Below the pieces are notes generated by a model. The model ran no database searches, had not been told where the DNA came from, and saw only the letters and a program-made list of their open reading frames with translations. From the NCBI GenBank assembly GCA_021787505.1, contig JAJYLU010000041.1, forward strand, positions 1 to 9,330: 9,330 bases of DNA, in the 5' to 3' direction. A program made the position numbers and the translations under genes. This DNA comes from Nitrospirota bacterium (lineage in GTDB: Bacteria; Nitrospirota; Thermodesulfovibrionia; Thermodesulfovibrionales; UBA6898). Of the stretch, positions 1 to 6,756 are shown piece by piece; position 1 is the stretch's first letter, and every line of letters starts with the position of its first letter.

Positions 1-1256
1 GCTTCGGGTTTATCTATCTTGTTCACCGCGACCACTATCGGCACACTCGCCGCTTTCGCGTGGTTGATCGCCTCGACCGTCTGGGGCATGACCCCGTCGT
101 CCGCGGCGACCACGAGGACGACTACGTCCGTGACCTTTGCGCCTCGTGCCCTCATCGAGGTAAATGCCTCGTGGCCGGGCGTGTCAAGGAAGACGATATC
201 CTTGCCCTTCAGGTTGACCTTGTATGCGCCGATATGCTGGGTGATGCCTCCCGCCTCGGTCTCGGTCACTTTCGTCTCACGGATTGCGTCGAGAAGCGAC
301 GTCTTGCCGTGGTCAACATGTCCCATTATAGTCACAACAGGTGCTCTCGGCAGGAGCTTCGTCACATCCTCGTGCACCACCTCGACCTGCGTATCTTCCT
401 CGACCGATGCGAGTTCCAGCTTGACCCCGAAACCCTCCGCCACAAGAAGCGCGGCATCCAGATCAACAGGCTGGTTGATGGTCGGCATGTATCCAAGCTC
501 CATAAATTTTTTGACCACGTCGGAAAATTTCAGACCGATCAGCTCCGAAAACTCCTTGACGGTCGTGCCTTCGCGGAGCTTCAAATTCTTTTTTCTCGGC
601 ATCGTCGAAAGTATTTGTCCCTTTGACTCCTGCCTATGGCCGAATCTCGACCTCTCACCCTTTTTACCCCCTTTTAAGTCATGCCACTTCTTCGGCTCTA
701 TCTTTCTGATCGCCTGAAAGGCACGCTGAAGACCGGGCTTGGCCTTGAATTTCTCTATCTTCTCGGCCTCCATATCTTTTTTGAAGCGGTCGGGTAACTT
801 TATCTCTTCTTCGCCCTCCGCAACGGGCACGGCAGGGGCCTCCGCTACCTGCGCCCCCTCCTCCGCTTCAGGCATCTTCTCCGGCTCTTCTGCTTTTGCC
901 CCCGGGACTTCAATCGCTTTCTTTGCCTGCGGCTGCTGAGATTTTGTCACCGCGAGTGCAGCCTTCTTTTCCGCAGGCTTTGACGCCTCCGTCCTGGAAG
1001 GTGCCGCAGCCGGCCTGGCCGTCTCTGCGACAGCCTGTTTCGAATCCTTTACCGCGGCCTTTGAAGGCTTTTCGGCGGGGACTTCTTTTGCCGGCGCAGG
1101 CGAGGTCAACATCTTCGTGATTCTTGCGGCGATGGCATCCTCAATGGTTGACGAGTGTGTCTTACCCTCCACGCCGACCTTCGAAAGCTCGTCAATGATC
1201 TCTTTATTGCTTTTGTTTAGCTGTTTCGCTAACTCGTATATCCTTATTTTCGACAT
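1..1256 (-). CDS. infB: Translation initiation factor IF-2, N-terminal 418 codons (partial, runs off left edge)
   Basis: IF-2 is the GTPase that places initiator fMet-tRNA on the 30S subunit and promotes 50S joining in the cytoplasm. Only the 5' part is in the window. Residues 1-50 form an IF2_N-like helical module (starts [13 protein letters not shown]). Residues about 50-220 are a low-complexity Ala/Lys/Glu/Pro-rich linker, and about 223-275 is a second IF2_N-like module. The GTPase domain then begins with G1 GHVDHGKT at 312-319, G3 DTPGH at 358-362 and G4 NKID at 412-415. The rest of the G domain and the fMet-tRNA-binding C-terminus lie beyond position 1. The ATG start at 1256 is supported by the family-typical N-terminus and by an AAGG 7 nt upstream. 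The gene diverges from rpmB, so nusA is not directly upstream as in the classical nusA-infB operon. Confidence 0.97.
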   Translation of the reverse strand, partial: MSKIRIYELAKQLNKSNKEIIDELSKVGVEGKTHSSTIEDAIAARITKMLTSPAPAKEVPAEKPSKAAVKDSKQAVAETARPAAAPSRTEASKPAEKKAALAVTKSQQPQAKKAIEVPGAKAEEPEKMPEAEEGAQVAEAPAVPVAEGEEEIKLPDRFKKDMEAEKIEKFKAKPGLQRAFQAIRKIEPKKWHDLKGGKKGERSRFGHRQESKGQILSTMPRKKNLKLREGTTVKEFSELIGLKFSDVVKKFMELGYMPTINQPVDLDAALLVAEGFGVKLELASVEEDTQVEVVHEDVTKLLPRAPVVTIMGHVDHGKTSLLDAIRETKVTETEAGGITQHIGAYKVNLKGKDIVFLDTPGHEAFTSMRARGAKVTDVVVLVVAADDGVMPQTVEAINHAKAASVPIVVAVNKIDKPE

Positions 1257-1310
1257 TCCTGGGCCTTACCTGTCTCCGTTTTCTTGCGATATCTCTGTCG
1301 AAGCGCGTTC

Positions 1311-1339
1311 TTGTATCATTAATCTTAAAATGGTATCAT
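1311..1339 (+). promoter_or_regulatory. Candidate sigma-70-type promoter for rpmB
   Basis: A -35-like TTGTAT (1311-1316) and a -10-like TATCAT (1334-1339) are separated by exactly 17 bp. The predicted start, about 1346, would give a leader of roughly 35 nt before the rpmB GTG. The -35 is a 4/6 match and the -10 a 5/6 match. The AT-rich stretch between them contrasts with the surrounding GC-richer DNA. This is read by eye from consensus only. Confidence 0.5.
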
Positions 1340-1340
1340 A
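1335..1340 (-). promoter_or_regulatory. Candidate -10 element for infB, overlapping the rpmB -10
   Basis: On the minus strand, positions 1340 to 1335 read TATGAT, a 5/6 match to the -10 consensus, about 80 bp upstream of the infB ATG. It almost exactly overlaps the plus-strand TATCAT used by the rpmB promoter candidate. No good -35 lies at the expected distance, so the call is weak. Confidence 0.3.
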
Positions 1341-1364
1341 AAAGACCTTGTTTATGCAATTCTG

Positions 1365-1372
1365 AAAGGAGG
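1365..1372 (+). promoter_or_regulatory. Shine-Dalgarno sequence deciding the rpmB GTG start
   Basis: AAAGGAGG lies 8 nt upstream of the GTG at 1381. This fixes the non-ATG start, because the protein read from it begins with the standard L28 N-terminus. Confidence 0.85.
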
Positions 1373-1380
1373 ATTCAATC

Positions 1381-1569
1381 GTGGCAAGCTGTGTTGCATG
1401 CGGAAAGAAAAAGATAGTCGGGAACAATGTCAGTCACGCCAACAACAGGACAAAGAGGCGGATACGTCCCAACCTTCAGAGAACGCGCATCGCCACTTCG
1501 GACGGTCCGAAGAAAGCCTATGTCTGCACGAGATGTCTTCGTTCCGGCGTCGTGAAAAAGATCGTATAG
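1381..1569 (+). CDS. rpmB: 50S ribosomal protein L28 (zinc-binding, C+ type)
   Basis: This is a structural protein of the large ribosomal subunit. At 62 aa it has the usual bacterial length. It begins [11 protein letters not shown] and carries the two Cys pairs of a zinc-binding ribosomal protein, C4/C7 and C49/C52, with the L28 central signature [13 protein letters not shown] (residues 15-27). The start is GTG with a strong Shine-Dalgarno 8 nt upstream. The TAG stop at 1567-1569 directly abuts the ATG of the DciA-like gene, so the two are almost certainly co-transcribed. Having all four Cys means zinc is probably used here; Cys-less, zinc-independent paralogues exist in some bacteria, and none is seen in this window. 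Confidence 0.97.
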   Translation: MASCVACGKKKIVGNNVSHANNRTKRRIRPNLQRTRIATSDGPKKAYVCTRCLRSGVVKKIV

Positions 1570-2010
1570 ATGAAAAAGGCGGGCTCCCTGCTCGATCCGG
1601 TACTCAGGCAACTCGGCATCGAAGCGGGCGTCCGTCTTGCGCGAATGAAAAGCGAGTGGCCTACCCTCTTCGACAGGCCCCTTTCGCTCCATATGTCCCC
1701 GGGCGGGCTTTCCGAAGGCGAACTGCTCCTGTTCGTCGACTCTCCTCTGTGGATCCAGCAGCTTAATTATTACAAACAGGAAATAATCGCGAAACTGACC
1801 CGCTACGGGGTAAAGGATGTCAGGTTCCGCCTCGGCAGGGTCGGTCTCAGGCAGGTCGCGGAAGAGTCGCGGCCGTTGCCTCCTCTTTCCGATGAGGAGA
1901 TGGACTTCATCGACAGTCTGGCAGACGTCGCCGGTGATCACGAACTCGGCCGTGCAGTCAGGGCCGCAGCCGAAAGGTCCCTTAGGGCAAAAAAAAGGAG
2001 CGGGCTTTAG
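1570..2010 (+). CDS. DUF721/DciA-like protein (putative replicative helicase loader)
   Basis: This is a 146-aa basic protein whose residues about 8-92 fit the DUF721/DciA family: an N-terminal helix with W30, a beta segment ending near SPLW (58-61), a helix QQLNYYKQEIIAKL, then the strand VKDVRFRLG. DciA is the ancestral bacterial loader of the DnaB helicase at the origin, with a KH-like N-terminal fold; lineages that acquired DnaC or DnaI lost it. Residues about 100-146 are a less conserved helical tail, Lys/Arg-rich at the end. The ATG follows the rpmB stop with no gap and has no clear Shine-Dalgarno, suggesting translational coupling to L28. Its last codons and stop also encode the terminator of the opposing clpX operon. 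The family call rests on pattern recognition of a divergent family; the role in helicase loading is inferred. Confidence 0.75.
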   Translation: MKKAGSLLDPVLRQLGIEAGVRLARMKSEWPTLFDRPLSLHMSPGGLSEGELLLFVDSPLWIQQLNYYKQEIIAKLTRYGVKDVRFRLGRVGLRQVAEESRPLPPLSDEEMDFIDSLADVAGDHELGRAVRAAAERSLRAKKRSGL

Positions 2011-2019
2011 CCGCTCCTT
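1989..2019 (-). terminator. Intrinsic terminator of the tig-clpP-clpX operon, inside the DciA-like coding end
   Basis: A perfect 9-bp stem, AAGGAGCGG (1995-2003) with CCGCTCCTT (2011-2019), closes a 7-nt loop. On the minus strand the stem is followed by a run of eight T (complement of A 1989-1996), the arrangement of a factor-independent terminator for transcripts arriving from clpX. On the plus strand no T-run follows, so it should work mainly in one direction. The hairpin lies 24 bp downstream of the clpX stop and contains the TAG stop of the DciA-like gene in its loop. Confidence 0.85.
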
Positions 2020-2043
2020 CAGGTCATTTGCCAGCGACCTGTT

Positions 2044-3285
2044 TTACGCCGATTCCGCCTGTTTTTCGTAAATCAGGATCGGCTTGTCTTTCTTCGTAAT
2101 CGTGTCTTCCGTAACGAGGCACTCCTTGATGCCTTTCTGGGAAGGTATCTCATACATCACGTCGAGCATGATCTCTTCGAGTATCGCCCTGAGTCCCCTA
2201 GCGCCGGACTTGCGGAGCACGGCCTTCCTCGCGATGGCGCCCAGGGCCCCGTCCGTGAACTTGAGCCTGACGTTATCGAACGACAGCAGTTTCTGATACT
2301 GCTTGACGAGTGCGTTCTTCGGTTCGGAGAGTATCCTCACCAGTGCCGCGTCGTCAAGCTCCTCGAGCGTCGTGACAACAGGCAGTCTGCCGACAAATTC
2401 CGGGATCAGGCCGTATTTTATCAGATCGCCGGGCTCCACCGTGCTCAAAATGTCGCCTATCTTCTTTTCACTCATACTTATGAGGTTCGTACCGAACCCG
2501 ACTGTCTTCTTGCCGGATCTCTGCTCGATTATCCCGTCGAGTCCGATAAACGCACCCCCGCATACAAAGAGGATGTTCGTCGTGTCCACCTGAATGAAAT
2601 CCTGCTGCGGGTGTTTCCGGCCCCCCTGGGGCGGGATGTTGGCGATCGTGCCCTCTATGATTTTCAGGAGCGCCTGCTGCACGCCCTCGCCCGACACGTC
2701 CCGGGTGATCGACGGATTATCGGACTTCCTGCTGATCTTGTCTATCTCATCGATATACACAATACCCCGCTGCGCCCTCTCGACGTCGTAGTCTGCACCC
2801 TGGAGGAGTTTGAGGATGATATTCTCCACGTCCTCTCCTACATAGCCGGCCTCGGTCAGCGTCGTCGCGTCGGCGATCGTAAAAGGCACGTCCAGAATCC
2901 TTGCCAGGGTCTGTGCCAGCAGCGTCTTGCCGGTGCCGGTCGGTCCGATCAGGAGGATATTGCTCTTCTGGAGTTCGACGTCGGATTCAGCGGGGTTATA
3001 GATCCTTTTATAATGATTGTGCACCGCCACGGAAAGGATCTTCTTCGCCCGTTCCTGCCCGACCACAAAATCATTCAGCACGCTGTGGATCTCCTTTGGG
3101 GTGGGCAGCTTCGGCAGGGGCTCCCCGCCCGCCTCGACATAGAGTTCGTCCGCGATTATCTCATTGCAGAGCTCGATGCATTCGTTGCAGATATATACGG
3201 TAGGACCGGCAATGAGTTTCTTTACCTCCTCCTGTCCCTTGCCGCAGAACGAGCACTTGAGAGCTTCTTCGTCTTTCTTCGCCAT
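2044..3285 (-). CDS. clpX: ATP-dependent Clp protease ATP-binding subunit ClpX
   Basis: ClpX is a AAA+ unfoldase that recognises tagged substrates such as ssrA-tagged proteins and threads them into ClpP. At 413 aa it has normal length. The N-terminal C4 zinc-binding domain uses C11, C14, C33 and C36. Walker A is GPTGTGKT at 114-121, the pore-1 loop GYVG at 147-150, and Walker B IVYIDEID at 175-182. An RKH pore loop ([10 protein letters not shown]), the ClpP-docking loop (VGFG, equivalent to the IGF loop) and the [10 protein letters not shown] sensor-2 helix are all present. A GGAGG lies 5 nt before the ATG. It is third in the tig-clpP-clpX operon, 57 bp after clpP. No defect is seen. Confidence 0.98.
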   Translation of the reverse strand: MAKKDEEALKCSFCGKGQEEVKKLIAGPTVYICNECIELCNEIIADELYVEAGGEPLPKLPTPKEIHSVLNDFVVGQERAKKILSVAVHNHYKRIYNPAESDVELQKSNILLIGPTGTGKTLLAQTLARILDVPFTIADATTLTEAGYVGEDVENIILKLLQGADYDVERAQRGIVYIDEIDKISRKSDNPSITRDVSGEGVQQALLKIIEGTIANIPPQGGRKHPQQDFIQVDTTNILFVCGGAFIGLDGIIEQRSGKKTVGFGTNLISMSEKKIGDILSTVEPGDLIKYGLIPEFVGRLPVVTTLEELDDAALVRILSEPKNALVKQYQKLLSFDNVRLKFTDGALGAIARKAVLRKSGARGLRAILEEIMLDVMYEIPSQKGIKECLVTEDTITKKDKPILIYEKQAESA

Positions 3286-3342
3286 CTAATCCTCCAGTTC
3301 AAAACCTGATCGCTTCACAAAAATACCGCTTTCCCCGTTTGC

Positions 3343-3939
3343 CTAACTTTTCTTCTTTTTCATGCTGAAGATGACTTCATCGACTATGCCGTATGCCTTC
3401 GCCTCTTCCCCCGACATGAAAAAGTCCCTGTCGGTATCCGCCTGTATCTTTTCGAGCGGCTGACCGGTGTGGGTCGAGATAATATTATTCAACGTCTCCT
3501 TCATCCTCAGAATTTCTCTCGCGTGGATCTCGATATCAGTCGCCTGCCCCTGGAAGCCGCCCATCGGCTGATGGAGCATGATCCTCGAATTGGGGAGCGC
3601 ATACCGCTTCCCCTTCGTGCCCGCTGCCAGCAGAAGCGCACCCATGCTTGCGGCCTGTCCCACACAATAGGTGGCGATGTCCGGCTTCACGTACTGCATC
3701 GTGTCGTAGATCGCCAGGCCGGAAGACACTACTCCTCCGGGTGAGTTCACGTAGATGTGGATGTCCTTGTCCGGGTCCTCGGTCTGGAGGAAGAGCATCT
3801 GGGCGATCACCGTGTTTGCGACCATGTCGTCGATCGCACTGCCCAGGAAGATGATCCGGTCCTTGAGCAGTCTCGAATAAATGTCATAGGCCCTTTCGGA
3901 CCTTCCGGTCTGCTCTATTACAATAGGTATCACGCTCAT
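3343..3939 (-). CDS. clpP: ATP-dependent Clp protease proteolytic subunit ClpP
   Basis: ClpP is the tetradecameric serine peptidase that degrades proteins delivered by ClpX. The 198-aa protein has the full catalytic triad: S98 in GQAASMGA, H123 in MLHQP and D172 in TDRDFFM. The gly-rich NSPGG oxyanion segment is at 65-69. The N-terminus ([25 protein letters not shown]) resembles the mature axial-loop sequence with almost no propeptide. The start is an ATG at 3939, and an AAAGGAGT Shine-Dalgarno (3949-3956) lies inside the last codons of tig, only 5 bp separating the two genes. That spacing indicates co-transcription and probably coupled translation with trigger factor. Confidence 0.98.
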   Translation of the reverse strand: MSVIPIVIEQTGRSERAYDIYSRLLKDRIIFLGSAIDDMVANTVIAQMLFLQTEDPDKDIHIYVNSPGGVVSSGLAIYDTMQYVKPDIATYCVGQAASMGALLLAAGTKGKRYALPNSRIMLHQPMGGFQGQATDIEIHAREILRMKETLNNIISTHTGQPLEKIQADTDRDFFMSGEEAKAYGIVDEVIFSMKKKKS

Positions 3940-3944
3940 TCGTA

Positions 3945-5237
3945 TTAGACTCCTTTTGAGATTTCTGCTTTGGAAAGTATCAGGTCCAGCACCTTCTCGT
4001 CCCTGACCGAATGTTTCAGGCTCTCGAGAGAGCCGTCCTTCGTCATGAAGAGATTGATTACCGCCTCCGGGGTAGTCTGAAGACGCCGCGCAAGCATCAT
4101 GATCCTCGTCTTCATCTCTTCCTCAGTCACCGAGACCTGTTCCTTTTCTGCGATCGTATCGAGGAGGATGGTGGCCTTTGCGCTGCGGACAGCCTTGGGC
4201 CTCAGTTCTTCCGCCAGCTTCTCATCATCCTCCGGAGACGCTCCTTCCGCACTCTGCGCCAGTTCCTTCGGCTGTTTTCTCGCATGCTTCTCGTTTATCA
4301 CGAGTGTCTCGAGTTCCCGGTCGAGCATCGACTGGGGTATGTCGAAGTCGTAGGCATCAATCAAGTGGTCGAGCAGTTTCGACTTCTGTTCGTTCGCCGC
4401 CTTTTCCTTCTTCGCCTTGACTATCCCTTCCTTCACCCTTTCTCTCAGCGACTCGAGCGACTCGTGGCCGAAGTCCTTGGCAAGCTCGTCGTCGATCAGA
4501 GGGACCTTTTTCTCCTTGACCTCTTTGACGGTTATCTTGAGGCGGTCGCCCTTGCTGCCTTCTTTTACCTCGCCTCCCTCCACCGCCGGAAGGATAATCT
4601 CTACCGTGTCCCCTTTCTTCCTGCCGGTCAATTCCTCAAGGATGCCCTTCGGGGCCAGCTTCTTCCCGAGGTCCATCACCTGGTCTTTCGCGGAAGAAAG
4701 CTCCTTTTCGCCGGAAGGGTCGAATTTCACATAATCGATTACGATCAGGTCGTCCTCACGGATCTCCCTGTCGACGACCTCGTACATCGCCCTGCCTTCC
4801 TGGAGACCCTTGATCGTTTCATCTATCTCTTTCTCTTCCACCTCGCAGGGGACGTCTTCCACCTTCAGTTCCGTATACGTGAAATTCTCGATTCGCGGCC
4901 GCACCTCGACGGTAAGCGCAAAAGCAAGCGGTTCGTTACGTTTGAGGTCAAGCGATCCTTCGAACTCGGGAAGGGTCACCGGCACGAGTTCGGCATCCTT
5001 CAGCGCCTGCGAATAGTACTGCGGCACGAGCCTGTCTAAAATATCAGCTTTGATATCGTTGCCGAACCTTTTCTCTATCATAGGGACCGGGGCCTTGCCG
5101 GGCCTGAACCCGGGTATGCGCGAACGCTGCCGGACATTATCAAGCGACGCGGTGTATTCCTTCTCGATAATATCGGTCGGAATCTCTATTTTAAGCCGTT
5201 TCTTGGTGCTGCTGATATTTTCAACAGTAGCGCTCAA
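3945..5237 (-). CDS. tig: Trigger factor, ribosome-associated chaperone/prolyl isomerase
   Basis: Trigger factor binds ribosomal protein L23 at the exit tunnel and shields nascent chains; its PPIase domain can catalyse prolyl isomerisation. The 430-aa protein has the ribosome-binding signature GFRPGKAP at 43-50, an FKBP-type domain at about 157-242 and a long helical C-terminal chaperone domain. Residues about 321-340 are a hydrophilic Ser/Glu/Asp/Lys-rich stretch in the C-domain. The start is TTG at 5235-5237, chosen because AAGGAGG (5244-5250) lies 6 nt upstream and the reading then begins with a standard trigger-factor N-terminus. It leads the tig-clpP-clpX operon, a widespread arrangement coupling nascent-chain folding with degradation. 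Confidence 0.98.
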   Translation of the reverse strand: MSATVENISSTKKRLKIEIPTDIIEKEYTASLDNVRQRSRIPGFRPGKAPVPMIEKRFGNDIKADILDRLVPQYYSQALKDAELVPVTLPEFEGSLDLKRNEPLAFALTVEVRPRIENFTYTELKVEDVPCEVEEKEIDETIKGLQEGRAMYEVVDREIREDDLIVIDYVKFDPSGEKELSSAKDQVMDLGKKLAPKGILEELTGRKKGDTVEIILPAVEGGEVKEGSKGDRLKITVKEVKEKKVPLIDDELAKDFGHESLESLRERVKEGIVKAKKEKAANEQKSKLLDHLIDAYDFDIPQSMLDRELETLVINEKHARKQPKELAQSAEGASPEDDEKLAEELRPKAVRSAKATILLDTIAEKEQVSVTEEEMKTRIMMLARRLQTTPEAVINLFMTKDGSLESLKHSVRDEKVLDLILSKAEISKGV

Positions 5238-5243
5238 AATCGC

Positions 5244-5250
5244 CCTCCTT
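5244..5250 (-). promoter_or_regulatory. Shine-Dalgarno deciding the tig TTG start
   Basis: AAGGAGG on the minus strand, 6 nt before the TTG codon at 5237. No ATG or GTG gives an equally well-spaced start with the conserved N-terminus. Confidence 0.85.
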
Positions 5251-5255
5251 AAGCA

Positions 5256-5292
5256 TTTATCTACTCTAAAATAATACTTCTCAATTAGTCAA
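5256..5292 (-). promoter_or_regulatory. Candidate promoter(s) for the tig-clpP-clpX operon
   Basis: Two overlapping sigma-70-like arrangements are visible on the minus strand. The first is TTGACT (5292-5287), an 18-bp spacer, then TAGAGT (5268-5263). The second is TTGAGA (5284-5279), a 17-bp spacer, then GATAAA (5261-5256). Both put the start site within about 25 nt of the TTG codon, giving a short leader. The region is AT-rich compared with its surroundings. I cannot say which is used. No heat-shock (sigma-32-like) element was recognised. Confidence 0.4.
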
Positions 5293-5373
5293 TTTGAGGC
5301 GCCATCATGAACACGAGATCCTGTCTCAACAACTATCCTTCATTTAAAGGACTGTCATGCCCGCGGAAAACAC

Positions 5374-5401
5374 GTAGGGGCATGGCATGCCATGCCCCTA
5401 C
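5374..5401. repeat. Perfect 28-bp palindrome, REP-like (GTAGGGGC...GCCCCTAC)
   Basis: The arms GTAGGGGCATGGCA (5374-5387) and its exact reverse complement (5388-5401) meet with no spacer. Short GTAGGGGC...GCCCCTAC palindromes resemble dispersed REP-type elements found between genes in many bacteria, sometimes linked to REP-associated tyrosine transposases. It lies in the divergent tig/methyltransferase intergenic region. An extra CATGCCC at 5356-5362 matches part of the arm and could pair alternatively with GGGCATG at 5378-5384. The palindrome is seen directly; its membership in a dispersed family is inferred, since only one copy is in this window. Confidence 0.7.
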
Positions 5402-5477
5402 CCGGAGATGGGCGTTATTCGTTCTTACTGACCGGATGTAGAAACAGCGACCCGTTTCTGTTAAAGTGAATAGCATC

Positions 5478-6293
5478 ATGGAACATATCAAGATCACCAG
5501 CCCCTCCAACAGCCGCATCAAAGAGGCGATAAGGATCAGAGAGAGAAGACATGCCGAAGGGGATAATCTCTTTGTCGTGGAAGGCCCCAAGCTCATCGAA
5601 ATGGCGCTCGCCGCCGGCGCGAAGATCCGAGAGGTTTTCTTTACCGATCATTTCACCGCAAAAAAGGAGGGGAAGGAACTCTTAGGACTTCTCTCGAAAA
5701 AAACGACAGATATCTGCCGGGTTGCGGATCACGTATTTGCAAAGCTGTCCGATACCGAAACGCCCCAGGGGATTGCTGCGGTCGCTTCTTATCCTGTCCT
5801 GTCGCTCGATAGACTATCCCCCGGTGCCGCTTCGCTATATGCAGTACTGGATGGAGTGCAGGACCCGGGGAACCTGGGAACGATCATAAGGACTTCCGAC
5901 GCCGCCGGCGTTGACGCGGTCATTCTCCTGGAAGAGACGTGCGATGCCTTCATCCCGAAAGTCATAAGGGCAACGGCCGGCAGCATCTTCAATGTCCCTT
6001 TAGCTCTCGCTACGGACGACCAACTCATGGCCTGGCGACGGGAGCACGGGATACAGATTGCGGCTACCGCAGCAGATGCACCGAGGTCGATCTTCGAGGC
6101 TGAACTGACCGGTGCCCTGGCGTTCATCTTCGGGAACGAGGCCAGGGGAGTGAGAAAAGCGATTAAGGATTCTGCCGACTTGCTAGTAAAGATACCGCTG
6201 TACGGAAAGGCCGAAAGTCTGAACGTAGCAACCTCCGCGGCGATATGCCTCTATGAGGCGGTGAGGCAAAGAAGGGGACCTAAAACTCCTTGA
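5478..6293 (+). CDS. SpoU/TrmH-family RNA 2'-O-ribose methyltransferase
   Basis: The protein transfers a methyl group from SAM to a ribose 2'-OH of rRNA or tRNA, using the knotted SPOUT fold, normally as a dimer. From the ATG at 5478 it has 271 aa. Residues about 5-105 are a substrate-binding domain (ITSPSNSRIK..., VVEGPKLIEMAL). The catalytic SpoU domain has motif 1 GNLGTIIRT (131-139, N132 and R138), motif 2 FIFGNEARGV (216-225, E221) and motif 3 IPLYGKAESLNVATSAAI (239-256, S248-L249-N250). A GTG at 5466 would add four residues; neither start has a good Shine-Dalgarno, and ATG is preferred because homologues begin close to ITSPSN. The RNA target (RlmB-like 23S, TsnR-like or other) cannot be assigned. 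Its last 14 bp overlap the 3' end of the opposing gene. Confidence 0.93.
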   Translation: MEHIKITSPSNSRIKEAIRIRERRHAEGDNLFVVEGPKLIEMALAAGAKIREVFFTDHFTAKKEGKELLGLLSKKTTDICRVADHVFAKLSDTETPQGIAAVASYPVLSLDRLSPGAASLYAVLDGVQDPGNLGTIIRTSDAAGVDAVILLEETCDAFIPKVIRATAGSIFNVPLALATDDQLMAWRREHGIQIAATAADAPRSIFEAELTGALAFIFGNEARGVRKAIKDSADLLVKIPLYGKAESLNVATSAAICLYEAVRQRRGPKTP

Positions 6294-6690
6294 AGACCTT
6301 CGCGAGAGAATCGCCCGCGACGTGCATCTTAAATTCGTTAAAATAGCCGAAAGGCGTCGTCATGACCGCATAGCCCGTCCGTTCCAGCCGTTGTCTCACA
6401 TCCCCAAGCAACTGCCCTGCAAATTCAGGGGAGGACTTGCTCGACGAGAGGTGGTTGAAGGAGTGAAGCACAATGTTTTTCGTTCCAAACTTCCCCGCGA
6501 TCCATTTGGCATTCTTCACAAACTTCTGGACGACGCTCTCGTAGTTGCCTTCGTCTTCGGCCTCGCAGTGGAAGAATATCACCACGGCATTTTCGGCCTT
6601 CTCCTCGGTATCCACATCAGGCACGTCACCGAGTGTCTTCGATGCGGTCTTATACCACCATTCTTTTGTATAGAACATGAGAAGTTTCAT
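6280..6690 (-). CDS. Stand-alone threonyl-tRNA editing-domain protein, archaeal type (tRNA-Thr_ED-like)
   Basis: This 136-aa protein resembles the N-terminal editing domain of archaeal threonyl-tRNA synthetases (Pfam family tRNA-Thr_ED), which has a D-aminoacyl-tRNA deacylase-like fold and hydrolyses Ser mis-attached to tRNA-Thr. Visible signatures are the MKLLMFYTKEWWYK N-terminal strand, NIVLHSFNHLSS (H80-L81-S82), the helix QLLGDVRQRLERTGY, and the PFGYF segment (113-117) followed by FKMHVAGDSLAKV. It ends where the archaeal domain would continue into the synthetase body, so no catalytic or anticodon domain is attached. From memory, archaeal members have Lys after PFGYY/F; here N118 occupies that place, which may affect chemistry. 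No Shine-Dalgarno is evident before the ATG at 6690. It is divergent from the phosphatase gene (66-bp gap) and overlaps the methyltransferase tail to tail. Family call by pattern; activity inferred. Confidence 0.8.
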   Translation of the reverse strand: MKLLMFYTKEWWYKTASKTLGDVPDVDTEEKAENAVVIFFHCEAEDEGNYESVVQKFVKNAKWIAGKFGTKNIVLHSFNHLSSSKSSPEFAGQLLGDVRQRLERTGYAVMTTPFGYFNEFKMHVAGDSLAKVFKEF

Positions 6691-6718
6691 GGGTGATTTT
6701 CGTATAAAGCTCTTCGCC

Positions 6719-6748
6719 CTGTCAATTTAGCTATAAAAGTGGTATAAC
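6719..6748 (+). promoter_or_regulatory. Candidate promoter for the inositol monophosphatase-family gene
   Basis: CTGTCA (6719-6724; 4/6 match to the -35), an 18-bp spacer, and TATAAC (6743-6748; 5/6 match to the -10). Only 8 nt separate the -10 from the ATG at 6757, so the transcript would start at or within a few bases of the start codon. Confidence 0.45.
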
Positions 6749-6756
6749 ATTTCTCT

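Noticed and set aside
60..626. 188-codon plus-strand open frame inside infB
   Set aside because: It lies antisense to the clearly recognisable IF-2 frame, has no family features and no Shine-Dalgarno, and is expected by chance opposite a codon-biased gene.
1375..1941. 188-codon minus-strand open frame across rpmB and the DciA-like gene
   Set aside because: It spans two real plus-strand genes and the rpmB Shine-Dalgarno region and shows no family signature.
2611..3309. 232-codon plus-strand open frame opposite clpX
   Set aside because: Antisense shadow of an intact ClpX with all its motifs; no domain recognised.
4011..5039. 342-codon plus-strand open frame opposite tig
   Set aside because: Long but fully antisense to an intact trigger factor. 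Its composition (rich in Leu, Arg, Phe and His) is typical of a reverse-complement shadow of a Lys/Glu/Leu-rich gene.
5440..5459. AGAAAC/GTTTCT inverted repeat just before the methyltransferase gene
   Set aside because: Only a 6-bp stem with an 8-nt loop and no T-run; too weak to call a terminator or operator.
5333..5596. Small minus-strand open frames across the tig/methyltransferase intergenic region
   Set aside because: They run through the palindrome and antisense into the methyltransferase gene, with no Shine-Dalgarno and no recognisable product. The 5238-5477 gap is better described as promoter plus REP-like DNA.
6701..6725. TTGACA...TATACG as a promoter for the editing-domain gene (minus strand)
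   Set aside because: The hexamers are good individually, but the spacer is only 13 bp, too short for a normal sigma-70 promoter. Kept only as a remark on the possible short leader.
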